Numbered from the stretch's first letter, positions 19,118-28,757 are shown. The stretch is 28,838 bases of DNA from Volvariella volvacea V23 (GCA_000349905.1 KB722771.1:23664-52501), one strand, 5' to 3'. Made by a program: numbers and translations. Notes: generated by a model not told the origin, from the sequence alone.

Positions 19118-19882
19118 CTAGAAGCAGCATACCTTGAGAATGCCTACTTTCTCCAAGGATTCCTTGAGATCCAAGCCACCTTCGGCTTCTGCAACGGCCC
19201 AGAATCCAGTCCAGGAAAACTCTCCTTGTGAGGCTTCTTCAATGAGTGCCAGAAGTTCCTGTGGGATGGTGCAATGTTGACCTCGGAGATAGCGCAAACA
19301 CCTGCGCAGGTCTCTAAAGTCATTATATCTTTTTTGCATATCCCGGCTATGTGTCCCAATTGCACACACTTTTAGGACAGTGACAAGTTCCACTGTGGCA
19401 ATTCGAATCCCTTCCACATAAGAAAAAATATGTTCTTCACGTGCTCCTATTAGAAACTCCTGCTCTGAGATGTCTGTCTTCATATTCTTGTTCCATTGTG
19501 GCGGTTCTATCGCTTCTTCATTTACTTTGAAGTACTTGAATGTAGATGGGATTTCTCTCTCAGTCTTCCTTCCAGCCCCAGTAAACGTCACTTTTTCATC
19601 ATTCCGCTTAAAGTGCTTCTCCACTTCATTTACATAACTTTTTGCTGTTCCTGGTAAGATATATACATCGACATCCTGTATCGATATTGCAAGTCATCAG
19701 TTGGGAAAAAAACAAACAAAGAATATACTGAGCCATACCTCCGTGGTTCTTTCAATAACATTGCGTACTAGAAGTGCAGAGGCACCTGCAACAACTGATT
19801 TCGTACCAGCTGCTTCTGCGCAACGATGGGCGAATTTGGCAAGATATTTTGCTGTGGATGAGAGATTGGTCAAGCTAGCCAT
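19118..19882 (-). CDS. NTF2-C: putative nucleotidyltransferase-fold protein, intact
   Basis: Exon 1 19882-19739, intron 63 nt (gtatgg...atacag), exon 2 from 19675. The frame ends at TAG 19118-19120 (233 residues); alternatively a donor GTATGC at 19132 removes the last four codons and leads to a short third exon. Motifs: TKSVVAGASALLVR (28-40) with the glycine turn, R-T-T-E then D49-V-D51-V-Y-I-L, the strand with two carboxylates that marks the nucleotidyltransferase (Pol beta-like) superfamily; further on IATVELVTVLKVCAIG (140-155) and R-D-M-Q-K-R-Y-N-D-F-R-D-L (159-171), which match the 'E-L-x-x-x-K ... R-x-x-K-D-x-x-D-L' pattern of AbiEii-like members. The intron sits exactly before D-V-D-V. 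AbiEii proteins are toxins in bacterial type IV toxin-antitoxin pairs; that does not show a toxic role here. Immediately upstream of NTF1-C on the same strand. Fold inferred from motif only. Confidence 0.75.
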
Positions 19883-20722
19883 GTTAGGGTGTAAGTGTAG
19901 ATATGACTTGAGAACTTGGGGGTGTGGTTGTGAGATACTTCACAAGGTCGATGTAAAGGCGCACTTATATATGCAAAATTCATCTGCTAAGTACTAGAAT
20001 TGGATCTCAATGATAATAAGAGAAATACCGAGGGCGGTGATGAGGCCCTATAGCAGTGGTAACGCCTCCAACATTTACTCCTTTGCAAGGATGGTAGCAC
20101 CCATCTGAGAGAGGTTGAGAGGCGTTGCATTGTTCCATGATAAGAAAGGATGTAGCCATCAGTGTCCAGCGCAGTGCACCACTGACCTGAGTCAAAGCGC
20201 CTCATCCTCATAGACCCGACGTTAGGCTAACTCTGGGAAATCAAGGACAAGAATACTGTGCAAGCAGTACAGCGCACTGGAGAATTCCTAAGGACAATGG
20301 GAATTGCAGGTCCACCTCAAGTCTCAACCGCTCGAACAAAGCGGCCGAGGGTGTGCGCAAGGCGGTGGCGTAGTGCGCCCCAGTAATTGGTGTAGCCTTA
20401 TTAAAGAGGAGCTGCGGACATTGGTGGCACCATTAACAGCAGTCAGACTGTTGTGTGTTGTATATCGCCTTGTGCCACTGTATCTAGCATTAAATCGAAA
20501 TTGCCGAAGCACTGCAATACTATGAGTCAAAGCGGGATGCCTCCTTCATGGACACCCAAGCCTCCACGAATGGACTGGACATATGATCAGTCTTGGAGGT
20601 CATGTGGCAAGTGCCTGAATCCAGAGGAGGAAGGCTGAAAAAGGAAATGACGTGTGGAGAGGCAAGTTGATGAGATTCTGCGATTAACCTGCCCTCTTGT
20701 TCCTCCCCTCCTCCTCACCGCA
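19883..20722. promoter_or_regulatory. Divergent intergenic region NTF2-C / hexokinase
   Basis: 840 bases between divergent start codons. The CT-rich block just before the hexokinase ATG (20690-20722) looks like a fungal core promoter. No open frame with support; nothing repeated. Confidence 0.45.
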
Positions 20723-22959
20723 ATGCCTGCCCTACCGGCTACCCATGCTCTGGCCTACAAGCAGGCAAAACACGTCTTTGAACAGATCCACCAGCAGTTC
20801 CAGCTCGACGATGATACCCTCATTGGCCTCGTCAAGGCCTTTTTGGACGAGTTCAAGCGCGGATTGGAGAACTATAACCAACCTTTGGCCATGATGTGCG
20901 TCTTCTCTCTGTTTTGTGATGAAGATATCTTATGCTCGGGCAGTCCTACGTTCGTCACTGGCGTACCAAACGGCACAGAGACTGGGTTAGTGCGGGCAAT
21001 CTCGTCCCCCCGACTCTCAGCGACTCACTCCGCTCTGCGCCTACCCGGCGTTGTGCAGCACATTCCTCGCTCTTGATCTTGGAGGGACGAACCTGTAAGT
21101 GAGAACACACCACCATTTCTCGCTTAGATGTTTGCCGATCAACGGGCTTATCTACCTCCACCACCCCAGCCGCGTGTGTGAGGTCGTTCTGAAGGGAGAC
21201 AAGACTTTCCAATTGCGTCAACAAAAGTACAAGGTCTCTGATGCCCTCAAGACAGGAGAGGCAGTTGCCCTGTTTGGTACATACGACGCACGCGACCTCG
21301 CACCCTCTCGCTCACGCTATTATCACAGATTATCTGGCAGATTCAGTTGATGCTTTCTTAACTTCGAGGAACAACGCCGCCAACCCTCCTCCTACTCCAA
21401 CTGCCGACGACGAATCCCCTCCCGATTTCTTGCCCTTGGGTATGACATTCTCTTTCCCCGTCGAACAGACCGCCCTGGGAGCCGGCACAATCTTGACTTG
21501 GACCAAAGGTTTCTCGGCCAAAAACGCGGTTGGGCACGATGTCGTGAAGCTCTTGCAAGACGCATTCGACAGGAAACACATGCACGTCAAGTGTGTTGCT
21601 TTGGTCAATGACGTGAGTACAAGTTTGATGGGGATTTTGATGAGTGCTGAGATCGTATCTCCGTCGTTCCTGCCCTCCCCGTTTCATGTTTTGCCACTTT
21701 ATGTCCCAATTTCCGATGATTGTCCGGCCCTGGAATTGGTGACTAGACTGTCGGAGCACTGTTATCGCGCGCATATACCGGGGGTGGTTGTCTGTCTGGT
21801 GCTATCTTTGGTACCGGAACCAATGGCGCATACCTCGAAGACGTTGGTAAGCCCTCACTTGCCGTTTCGAGAAAATGCCATTGACGATCCTTGGGTTGAT
21901 CAGCCAAGATTAAGAAGCTGGGCAAATCACCCGCCGCGGCTAGAGGTGGAGGTATGGTCGTCAACTGCGAATGGGGTGCATTCAACAATTCTGTAAGCAT
22001 ACCGTGGGACCCGGCCATCTTGCCGTTTTTGTGATTCGCCTCAACTGACGTGCGATCTCCAGCGCTCCCATCTTCCTTCGACGCCGTACGACTATGCTGT
22101 TGACAGAAATAGCATCAATGTCGGCTTCCAGGCATTCGAAAAGTTCATCTCGGGGATGTATCTAGGCGAGATTGCGAGGCTGTTGCTCATCTCGCTGTTG
22201 GACGCCGCTCCTAGACCCCTCATTTTTGCAGGAAAGTCGACGGCGGTGATCAACAAGCAGTGGGCGCTGGACACAAGCGTACTGAGCGACGTCGAGGAGG
22301 CGTGGGTCGAGGGAGGGGCTATTCCCGACAGCAACAGCGAGGCGTTGGCGTTTTTGACGACGGGCGAGTGGGAGGACGAGAAGCTGAGCAAGGAGGTGAG
22401 GGAGAGGTTGGAGAAGGTGAGGGGGGTTGTCGTCAAGAAGCTGGGATTCAAGGACGAGGAGGTCACGTTGAGAGACGCCGCTGTGAGTTTCTTCTGGTCG
22501 CATGTGTCGTCTTTGACCTCTTGACATTGACTGGCCGGTGTAGATTGTGAGATGGGCGTCTAGCCTCGTGGCTCGCCGCGCTGCGCTTTTGAGCGGTGTG
22601 GCTGTCGCGGCTGTGCTCGTCCAGACTGGACATGCTGATCTGCCTCTTCCTGACGGGACGCACCCTCCTCTTGGCACTGGGGGTGTGATTGCGAGCTCGG
22701 GGAAGAAGCTGGAGAGGATTAGCATCGGGGTGGATGGGAGCTTGGTGGAGCATTATCCAGGGTTCGAGGGGATGCTGAGGGAGAGCTTGAGATTGCTTGT
22801 TGGAGGGCGGGTCGAGCAGGAGGTGGATATTGGGTTGGCCAAGGATGGAAGCGGGGTTGGCGGTAAGTGCTGTCGCGTTCCATGAAGGTGCTGATCGGCT
22901 GATTGGGGTTTCTTTGTGTAGCGGCGTTGTGCGCTCTCCAGGCGTTGAGGCAGGATTAG
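20723..22959 (+). CDS. Hexokinase/glucokinase, ten exons
   Basis: Exons 20723-20895, 20944-20985, 21059-21094, 21170-21276, 21329-21612, 21747-21846, 21904-21992, 22063-22482, 22544-22862, 22922-22959; all GT-AG with matching phases, 1608 nt, 535 residues, stop TAG. It phosphorylates glucose and other hexoses with ATP in the cytosol, the first step of glycolysis. Motifs: phosphate-1 loop LDLGGTN (77-83), the sugar-binding signature TFSFPVEQTALGAG with WTKGF (159-181), catalytic Asp214 in VALVND, phosphate-2 loop IFGTGTNGAY (234-243), VVNCEWGAFNN (266-276), then SGMYLGEIAR, and the adenosine-side VDGSLVEHYPGF. All catalytic elements are present. It is slightly longer than yeast enzymes because of linkers rich in P, T and D (136-152) and G/E segments. 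Whether it is hexokinase or glucokinase by specificity cannot be told. Several internal exons are short (36 and 42 nt). Confidence 0.96.
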
Positions 22960-24286
22960 TGCCTTGATGAGGAAGGCGATTGTACTGTATTATCATTGCA
23001 AAGGAAAGAAGGAAAGGAAGAGGAATAGAGTCCGAAATTATGTGTATACGTATTTTGTTATATATCTTTTATGCTCTCTCGTTTCATCCGAGTGAACGTT
23101 CTTGTGAAGTTGGGCCTTGGCTGCGATCAATCCCAACGAGAACTGGATTATCCCCAGTCTTGCCACATAACCACTTGCCTCTCCACATCCAACTCGTGCT
23201 CGGACCACCAGCCAGTCCAAGACCTCTGCTCGTATGTCCAAACACCAATACCAGCCCACGTTGTCTCATTGGTGGAGGGCTTGGGAAGGTCCTCGTCCGC
23301 GTCAACTTGCTTGAATGCCCAACTTGAAGTGTATCGAGGGCTGCATCCCGCGACTGAACAGAGTAGAGCACTACTGGTGGCGAGCAATCAACAATCGAAC
23401 ACTGTCTCGTGCGTACATATTCGAAAGGATTCCAAGTCCGCATTCTTCATTTTTACCTGCGATGCGGGTGGATTTGCAGTTTTGGGGATATTCATGCAAC
23501 TTCAAGGTCAAACAAATACAAGAGGCATACAGAAATAAAATCCCTGACACTGTCTGTGAAAGTTGTACCATTATTAGGCAAACAGAAATGCTACTAGATA
23601 AGGAAGGTACCCAAGACAAGCCAAGGCTAAGATGAGTCAGATGCGAAACTGTAATCATACTAATAGCAACATGTAGATAGTGATAACATTTGGAAGTAAG
23701 AGTTACACTGAATTACATTGATATAAATGCTATGTATGTCTATGTTTATCAGCACTGGAAGCCATGGAGGTAGATGTCTGTTTGGCAGCCTCAGAGCATG
23801 TTTGAATGTAGATGGTGTGGGCAGTGAGGAACTCATTGGTAGTGTGCTCTGCTGGGACCCCAAGCTCAACCTGTTCCTCATAAGTAATTATGCTATCAAT
23901 AGAAGTTGCTTTGAGCTAGGGATCAGACAATGCTGGGTGATAAGTACACAGGCATCAGCAAAAAGGCCCGGATGTTGTAAGGACATTACAATGCGACATG
24001 TTGCCCTCCTAATTAACATAGGGTGATATGAGGGTTGCAATGTCCTATGAGGGCTCATTGGAAGATGACAAACTTTACAAGCGACCGATGTTGCAGTCAT
24101 AATGCTGGCGAGGATTGGAGTGGCTTATAAGAGGCAAATAGATTGTACACCTTGTGATAGATTTCATGTATTGCATATTCGATACAAGGTTCACAGGAGT
24201 TCATCATGACCAGAATGGTTTCACAATATATTAACATTGGTTTAGGTGTATAATGCTCTGGTGACGAGGAAACTTGCATCATAATA
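22960..24286. other. Gene-free flank of the hexokinase, passing into AT-rich DNA
   Basis: 1.3 kb. 22960-23640 has ordinary composition but no conserved frame or splice pattern; from about 23640 the sequence becomes AT-rich and CpG-poor like the repeat tract to its right. Nothing recognised. Confidence 0.5.
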
Positions 24287-24501
24287 CAGTGGCGAGCAAA
24301 AGTATTGCATAGTCACATGCTCACTCAACACCTTATTGCTGGTGACAACGAAAATGCATCTAGACGATGAAACAATGTGTATTGAGGAGCTACACTAGGT
24401 CTCAATCTAAATCTAGGTAATCCTGAGCTGCAAAAAGTACCAAACCAAAGAAAATCTTATACCAATTGAAAAGCCATGTGCAATTCTTTTGCTCATCTCT
24501 G
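24287..24501. mobile_element. 215 bp inverted-repeat element (MITE-like)
   Basis: The ends are an imperfect 23-nt inverted repeat: left CAGTGGCGAGCAAAAG... at 24287-24309 and, on the other strand, CAGAGATGAGCAAAAG... at 24501-24479; 19 of 23 positions agree. A TA dinucleotide directly precedes the left end (24285-24286); on the right a TA occurs one base further out (24503-24504). The inner part has no coding potential. CAGTGG...GCAAAAGTATTG is like the ends of Tc1/mariner-type elements as I remember them, so this is probably a small non-autonomous derivative or an eroded end. Confidence 0.45.
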
Positions 24502-25708
24502 CTACAAATGGAAGTCAGTGTCAATGACAAAGAATGAGTGAGAAAAGACAAACCAGGACATCAGTACTTGGTGTGCCCACCTCAATGTCATGGTTTTCTA
24601 CATGTGACAGCATTCACACTATCATATTCCTTCAATTATATCACATTCTTCTAGAAACTCTCAGAGGCTAACACCCTTGAGTGGCTATTGTGGGCACTTA
24701 TGCCTCAGTGCTTATCCTAGGTGTTTATTCTTATTATATAATTATTATTAGTAATATCTTCACATATCAAGACTTCTGTTGTGGAAAAAGCGAATACTCA
24801 GATTCTATTCCCAAGCAAAGAAATATAAGTAAAGGTGTGGAAAGAAGAGGCTAGCTCATAGTTGCTTACCTATTCCCAAGTGAAGAATCTTTAAAGCTGG
24901 GGAATAGGTGGCAAGAGCAGTACGGTATATATACTACTCAAAGATAAATAAAGATAAATAAAGGGGTATAATCTCTTGGGTGAAGAGAAGTGGAAGGGTA
25001 AGAATGAAAGTAACGAAGTGGGAGTCCTGAGTGAAGAGTGTAGCACATAGACCAGGAGATGCGTAAGCTGGGTCGGCATGTACGTATAAGCCCATGTCAT
25101 GCGCAGTCAATGTGGGAATGGGACGGAGTCATATGAGATCATAACTGGTTGTCTGACTCGACACCTGTCCATCTAGAACAAGATCAAACATCAGACCCAA
25201 TACGAAACAAAGGGTATACCATAAATGAAAAAGTGGAGATGAGTAAGGTAGAAATGAGTATTGGAGATAAGGGTGTAGGGTATGGGTGAATGGATGTGTG
25301 TAGGTAAGGATGATGTGTAAGAGAGAAAATGGGGTAATACATATTATGTATCAAAGATGTAGTAAAAAGGATGTAGTGGAAAAAAAGGAAAAGAGATAAT
25401 GAAGACACCTAGTGGGCGTTTGGATGTATATTGTAGACACTTGGTCAGCACCTATTGATGATGGGTGGATGCTTGATGAGTGTCTGAATGTTGGTTGTTT
25501 ATGTCGAGGACTCTTACAAGCCCTGATAACTTCTCTAGAACTTTCCAGAAGGTTATGGAACATCTCAGGACCTTGGAGTCATACTATATCATGATTGAGT
25601 CATATATACAGCCTCATGGAATATCATGGAACATTGTAGAATAGAGAGACTTATGTCATTGGTCATTTAGTTAAACACATGATTCAGATATCTGATAGAT
25701 CTGTTGTC
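24502..25708. other. AT-rich repeat-like DNA without genes
   Basis: 1.2 kb. 24640-24730 has LTR-like wording shared in style with the solo LTR (…gtgcttatcctagg…). 24890-25400 is strongly purine-biased on the plus strand (long runs of G/A with few C). No conserved open frame. Probably old transposon debris. Confidence 0.4.
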
Positions 25709-25713
25709 AGTCA
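25709..25713. repeat. Target-site duplication, left copy (AGTCA)
   Basis: Identical to 26557-26561, flanking the solo LTR. Confidence 0.8.
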
Positions 25714-26556
25714 TGTCACGGTTTTCCATGTTTGGTCATATTTGTTGCATGATTATATCATCAACATCCAATTACTCCTTCCTTCTTAGTGCCTCATGCC
25801 TTCTTAGCGCTTATCATTAACCTTGGTTGCCCTTATATCACAAGTAACTACCTTACCTTGGACATTATAAGTGGCTACCACCTTCTAGGTTACGTTATAT
25901 GCCCTAGTAGTAACACTCCTATATGTTCTCACACTCTTGTATTCTAAGCGCTGGTTATAAGCCTTAGATATACTGAGTTACTACTACCTAGTGGCTATCT
26001 CATAGACACTCTCTTACCTTAAGTGCTAGTCAAGCCTTAAGCACCCAGAGTGGTTAACCCTTAGGCTATCCCTCAAGTGTCACTAGACACCTTGAGCAGT
26101 TACTCATAATGCGCTAGTATAAGCACTTACTGTATTCCATACCTTTCATCGACATCCTTTAGTTATTATCTATTATGACCTCATTAGTTGGTTCCAGAAT
26201 ACTCTAGAACTCTTGGTAGATCTCTGATTACATCATGACTTACATCATATGTTGTACCTTGTAGAATATCCTAGAATACTCCTAGTTATGTACACAGTAC
26301 TATACTTAGCTATTGAACCCCTAAGTAGTCACATGACTTTCATCAGGCTGGTAGATCAATTAGTCAATGCACTACAAACAATAACAAATACATACATACA
26401 ACCTTCATGTATATAAGGCTTGTATCTCTGGGTTTCACTCCCCAGATCAATCAATTCTGTCTCTTAGACTGATACCACCATCATTTGAGTACGCTCAATT
26501 CCAGTACTGAGACTCTCTTTTTACAAGATCTTTTGTTGGTCAGTTGTCCCGTAACA
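25714..26556 (+). mobile_element. Solo LTR (843 bp) with perfect 5-bp target duplication
   Basis: Begins TGTCACGG and ends CCGTAACA, i.e. TG...CA with near-inverted ends. Directly outside both ends is the same pentamer AGTCA (25709-25713 and 26557-26561), the classic target-site duplication of an LTR retrotransposon. A TATA-type promoter (TATATAAGG, about 26412-26420) followed by an R/U5-like region to the end points to transcription on the plus strand. There is no internal region, so it is a solo LTR left by recombination between two LTRs. Confidence 0.8.
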
Positions 26557-26561
26557 AGTCA
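26557..26561. repeat. Target-site duplication, right copy (AGTCA)
   Basis: Identical to 25709-25713, flanking the solo LTR. Confidence 0.8.
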
Positions 26562-26742
26562 TTTACATTGTACAAATAGTTACATATAGTTTTGTAGATA
26601 TATAAGGCCTGTATTTCTGAGTATCACTCCTTAGATCAATCAATCTTGTTCTTCCTCACTCTACTGCATTACTTGTGCACAAGCAATTGTCCTACTTGAC
26701 TCTATTCCTGCTAAAGATCATCTCAAAGGTAAGTACTTGTAA
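26562..26742 (+). mobile_element. 3' end of an older, related LTR
   Basis: Repeats the promoter/R part of the solo LTR: TATATAAGGCCTGTATTTCT here (from about 26597) against TATATAAGGCTTGTATCTCT in the solo LTR, both followed by ...AGATCAATCAAT. In both, TATA-to-end distance is close to 147 bases, and this copy ends ...CTTGTAACA at 26742, the expected CA end. The solo LTR thus seems to have inserted into an older LTR of a related family; the older left half was not identified. Confidence 0.55.
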
Positions 26743-27004
26743 CACCACTATGTACCCACCTATTGGATATCTTTACTATGTGTTGCAAGAGCACCACAAC
26801 ATTTATATCTCCTATCTCCTCCTTTACAGAATTCAACTACCTGAAGTGCAGACACAGAGCAGACCATTGCTTCCTGTTGAGAAGAAAATCCTATCAGAGA
26901 TTCAGATGGAGGATTGTTTGTGGTACACAACTGAATTGGTTTTAGAAAGGATTGTGATTAGCTATAAGGCCATTGCTCAGTATGTTGAGCAAAAGAATAA
27001 GTGA
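26743..27004 (+). pseudogene. NTF1-D: C-terminal fragment of NTF1, cut by an LTR
   Basis: Codes for the last 87 or so residues of the NTF1 family, from the T-M-Y-P-P block through ISYLLLYRIQ, LLPVEKKILSEIQMEDC and SYKAIAQYVEQKNK, then TGA inside a conserved donor-like site (AATAAGTGAGTAG), as in NTF1-C. It is closely similar to NTF1-C. The homology starts at the first base after the CA end of the older LTR (shared string CCACTATGTACCCACC), so the LTR insertion interrupted a gene copy; the 5' part was not found on the left. No CpG dinucleotide remains in this stretch. Unlike the other three copies it is on the plus strand. Confidence 0.8.
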
Positions 27005-27291
27005 GTAGTCATAGATACTATTGGAGATGGTAAGAGACATATATGTACATGTATGTAGTACCTAGAAAAGAAATGCTGCCCATGAGATGAAAAGAGACAA
27101 AGTCCATAGCTAATTACACATGCAAGTGTTATAACTAAGTCTTTCTATTAGACCTCAGCCAACACTAGTTCAGTGATCCAGAATGCAAGAAGAGCAAGAA
27201 CAATTGAGAATGTGAGAGACTGAGCAAGGCAAGTTTTTGTTACAAGTACTTACCTCTGTACTATTCTTTAGCAGAAGTAGATATAGCAAGA
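27005..27291. other. Flank between NTF1-D and the minus-strand LTR
   Basis: AT-rich, no gene recognised. The last bases (CAAGA, 27287-27291) would be the target duplication of the LTR that follows; the partner lies outside the window. Confidence 0.4.
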
Positions 27292-27527
27292 TGTTACAGC
27301 GACGTTACCTTAACGCGTCGTTCCGTAATTCAAAGGTGTAGGTACACTCTTGAATTATAGACGAGTAAGATGATGAGGATGATTGGGGCCAACAGAATGT
27401 TGAGTTGATCCGTCGTCAAAGGCGTTTAATGTGATAGGTCGAGTTGTGATTCGCACAACAAAGTACGAGATGAATGTAAGAAAAGATACAGGAGGTCAAG
27501 CTAAAGTTCTACGCTAAAGAATTGAAG

Positions 27528-27535
27528 TATTTATA
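27528..27535 (-). promoter_or_regulatory. TATA box of the minus-strand LTR
   Basis: TATAAATA on the minus strand, correctly placed downstream of the tandem repeats and within the LTR. Confidence 0.5.
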
Positions 27536-27597
27536 TGTTCTGTGGTATTATGTTATGGCTGTGAAAGGAAATGCTGTACTCGAGTCATTTGTACACA

Positions 27598-27657
27598 TAA
27601 GCTACGGACGCGTAAGCTATGGACGCGTAAGCTATGGACGCGTAAGCTATGGACGCG
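27598..27657. repeat. Four tandem 15-bp repeats with ACGCGT cores
   Basis: Four head-to-tail copies of TAAGCTAYGGACGCG; the first has C, the other three T, at the Y. Three ACGCGT palindromes arise at the joints. They lie in the presumed U3 of the minus-strand LTR, about 65-120 bases upstream of its TATA box. Confidence 0.9.
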
Positions 27658-27786
27658 CGTATACTACTGAATGGAGGAATGCTATTGTAGTTACCGAAAG
27701 AAGTTGTAACTACTTGAAAGGGGAAAATGAGTCCGATAGTCCGAAAGCACACTAGCTGAAGTTGACGATTACTCATCGTCGTAACA

Positions 27787-27800
27787 CTACCCCCCCACTA
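27787..27800 (-). other. Polypurine tract
   Basis: TAGTGGGGGGGTAG read on the minus strand, ending directly at the LTR boundary; in LTR elements this primes plus-strand DNA synthesis and marks the 3' LTR. Confidence 0.55.
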
Positions 27801-27824
27801 GACTCGCTAGAGCGCTGCTCTAGC

Positions 27825-28757
27825 TTAGAATCCTCTGGCCCGTCGGTTTCCGAATAATCTGGGGGCTCGGGGTAGTCCTTGAGGACGAGTATCCCACTCG
27901 TCTGCCGCGCCGTTGCCCCACCAGGTAGTTTGGTCGTCGTTGATGTTGATGCGGGGTATATTACTGGGGGTTCCCCACTGGGAGTCGGCGAATGAGGATG
28001 GCCTTGGTGACATTGTGGCTGGCCGTTGACGAGGAAGAGGTCGTTGTCGACGGATGATTCGTCGCTCGTGGTAGGGGTGGATTCGTCGCCCGTTGACAAA
28101 ATGGAGGCATTCTCGATTGCATCGGAAGCACAGGTTGACGACCGTGATGTGTTCCGTGTTGGGCCCTTCGTCCATCTCGTACGTCTCAACCTGTGAGTAC
28201 GTTTGTTTGTTCCTCGAGTGGCAGTCCCATCGCTGACAGAAGTATGATGGTGGCGATGGTGAACATGTCTGTGTGATTTGTTCTATGCCGTGTGAGTCTA
28301 CGGATAGGTGAGGTGACGTTCGGTGTCGTGGTGGAACTGTGTTGGTGGGTTCGAGTCTAGGTGTCGTTGGCGGTGACGTGAGGGGTGTTTCCTGTGGTCG
28401 GTATGGGGGAGAGTCAGGGGTCGTGGTTGTCGTTTGCGTGACTAGGATTACGGCCGGAGCCGTTGCTGTGAATGGGGGAGCCTGGGATGGGTTCCCGGTG
28501 CTTGTTGTTGGATTGTGGTCATCTGCTGATGACGTAGTTGCTGCTACTTCCTGTGGCAGCGAGGGTGGTGGTGGTGGTGACCGTGGAGGGTCGGGTCTGG
28601 GGCCTGTCGCAGGTAAGTGGGGTTGGTCGTGAAAAGGACATACTAGACGATCATTGTTGATGTGGATACCGCTCCTTGCTAGTGGATACGTGAGGAGGGT
28701 CATTGTCGCGAGATTGTCTTCGGCTGCCTGGTTTAGATACTGCACCACTTGGTGCAT
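27825..28757 (-). CDS. Retrotransposon-encoded proline/threonine-rich protein, last frame before the 3' LTR
   Basis: 310 codons from the ATG at 28757 to the stop at 27825. N-terminal part helical (MHQVVQYLNQAAEDNLATM), then LVCPFHDQPHLP, a long P/T/S-rich low-complexity region (about 28620-28330), then SYFCQRWDCHSRNK, a C-x2-C pair in LCFRCNRECLHF with HPYHERR after it (possible zinc site), and a basic R-rich end. No protease, reverse transcriptase, RNase H or integrase motif appears before the LTR. It could be a third frame or a Gag-like protein of a non-autonomous element. Coding-like sequence continues upstream of this ATG but is separated by a change of frame at a run of nine G (28788-28796). 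Confidence 0.5.
   Translation of the reverse strand: MHQVVQYLNQAAEDNLATMTLLTYPLARSGIHINNDRLVCPFHDQPHLPATGPRPDPPRSPPPPPSLPQEVAATTSSADDHNPTTSTGNPSQAPPFTATAPAVILVTQTTTTTPDSPPYRPQETPLTSPPTTPRLEPTNTVPPRHRTSPHLSVDSHGIEQITQTCSPSPPSYFCQRWDCHSRNKQTYSQVETYEMDEGPNTEHITVVNLCFRCNRECLHFVNGRRIHPYHERRIIRRQRPLPRQRPATMSPRPSSFADSQWGTPSNIPRININDDQTTWWGNGAADEWDTRPQGLPRAPRLFGNRRARGF

Larger units (their letters stand above)
27292..27786 (-). mobile_element. 3' LTR (495 bp) of a minus-strand LTR retrotransposon
   Basis: Ends are TGTTACAGCGACG at 27292 and CATCGTCGTAACA at 27786, near-inverted and TG...CA. On the minus strand the LTR is directly preceded by a purine tract (27800-27787, TAGTGGGGGGGTAG), the expected polypurine tract, and no tRNA-primer-like site is seen on the other reading; so the element runs on the minus strand and this is its 3' LTR. 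Inside are a TATA box on the minus strand (TATAAATA, 27535-27528) and four 15-bp tandem repeats upstream of it (27598-27657), as expected for U3. Confidence 0.65.

Noticed and set aside
21358..22725. Minus-strand frames opposite the hexokinase
   Set aside because: Shadows caused by GC-rich coding sequence.
24890..25563. Pyrimidine-rich minus-strand frames coding S/L/F/Y-rich peptides
   Set aside because: Low-complexity strand asymmetry; no conserved residues or splice structure.
27292..27786. Reading the LTR as a 5' LTR of a plus-strand element
   Set aside because: The sequence after 27786 is a polypyrimidine tract on the plus strand, not a tRNA primer site; it fits a polypurine tract on the minus strand.
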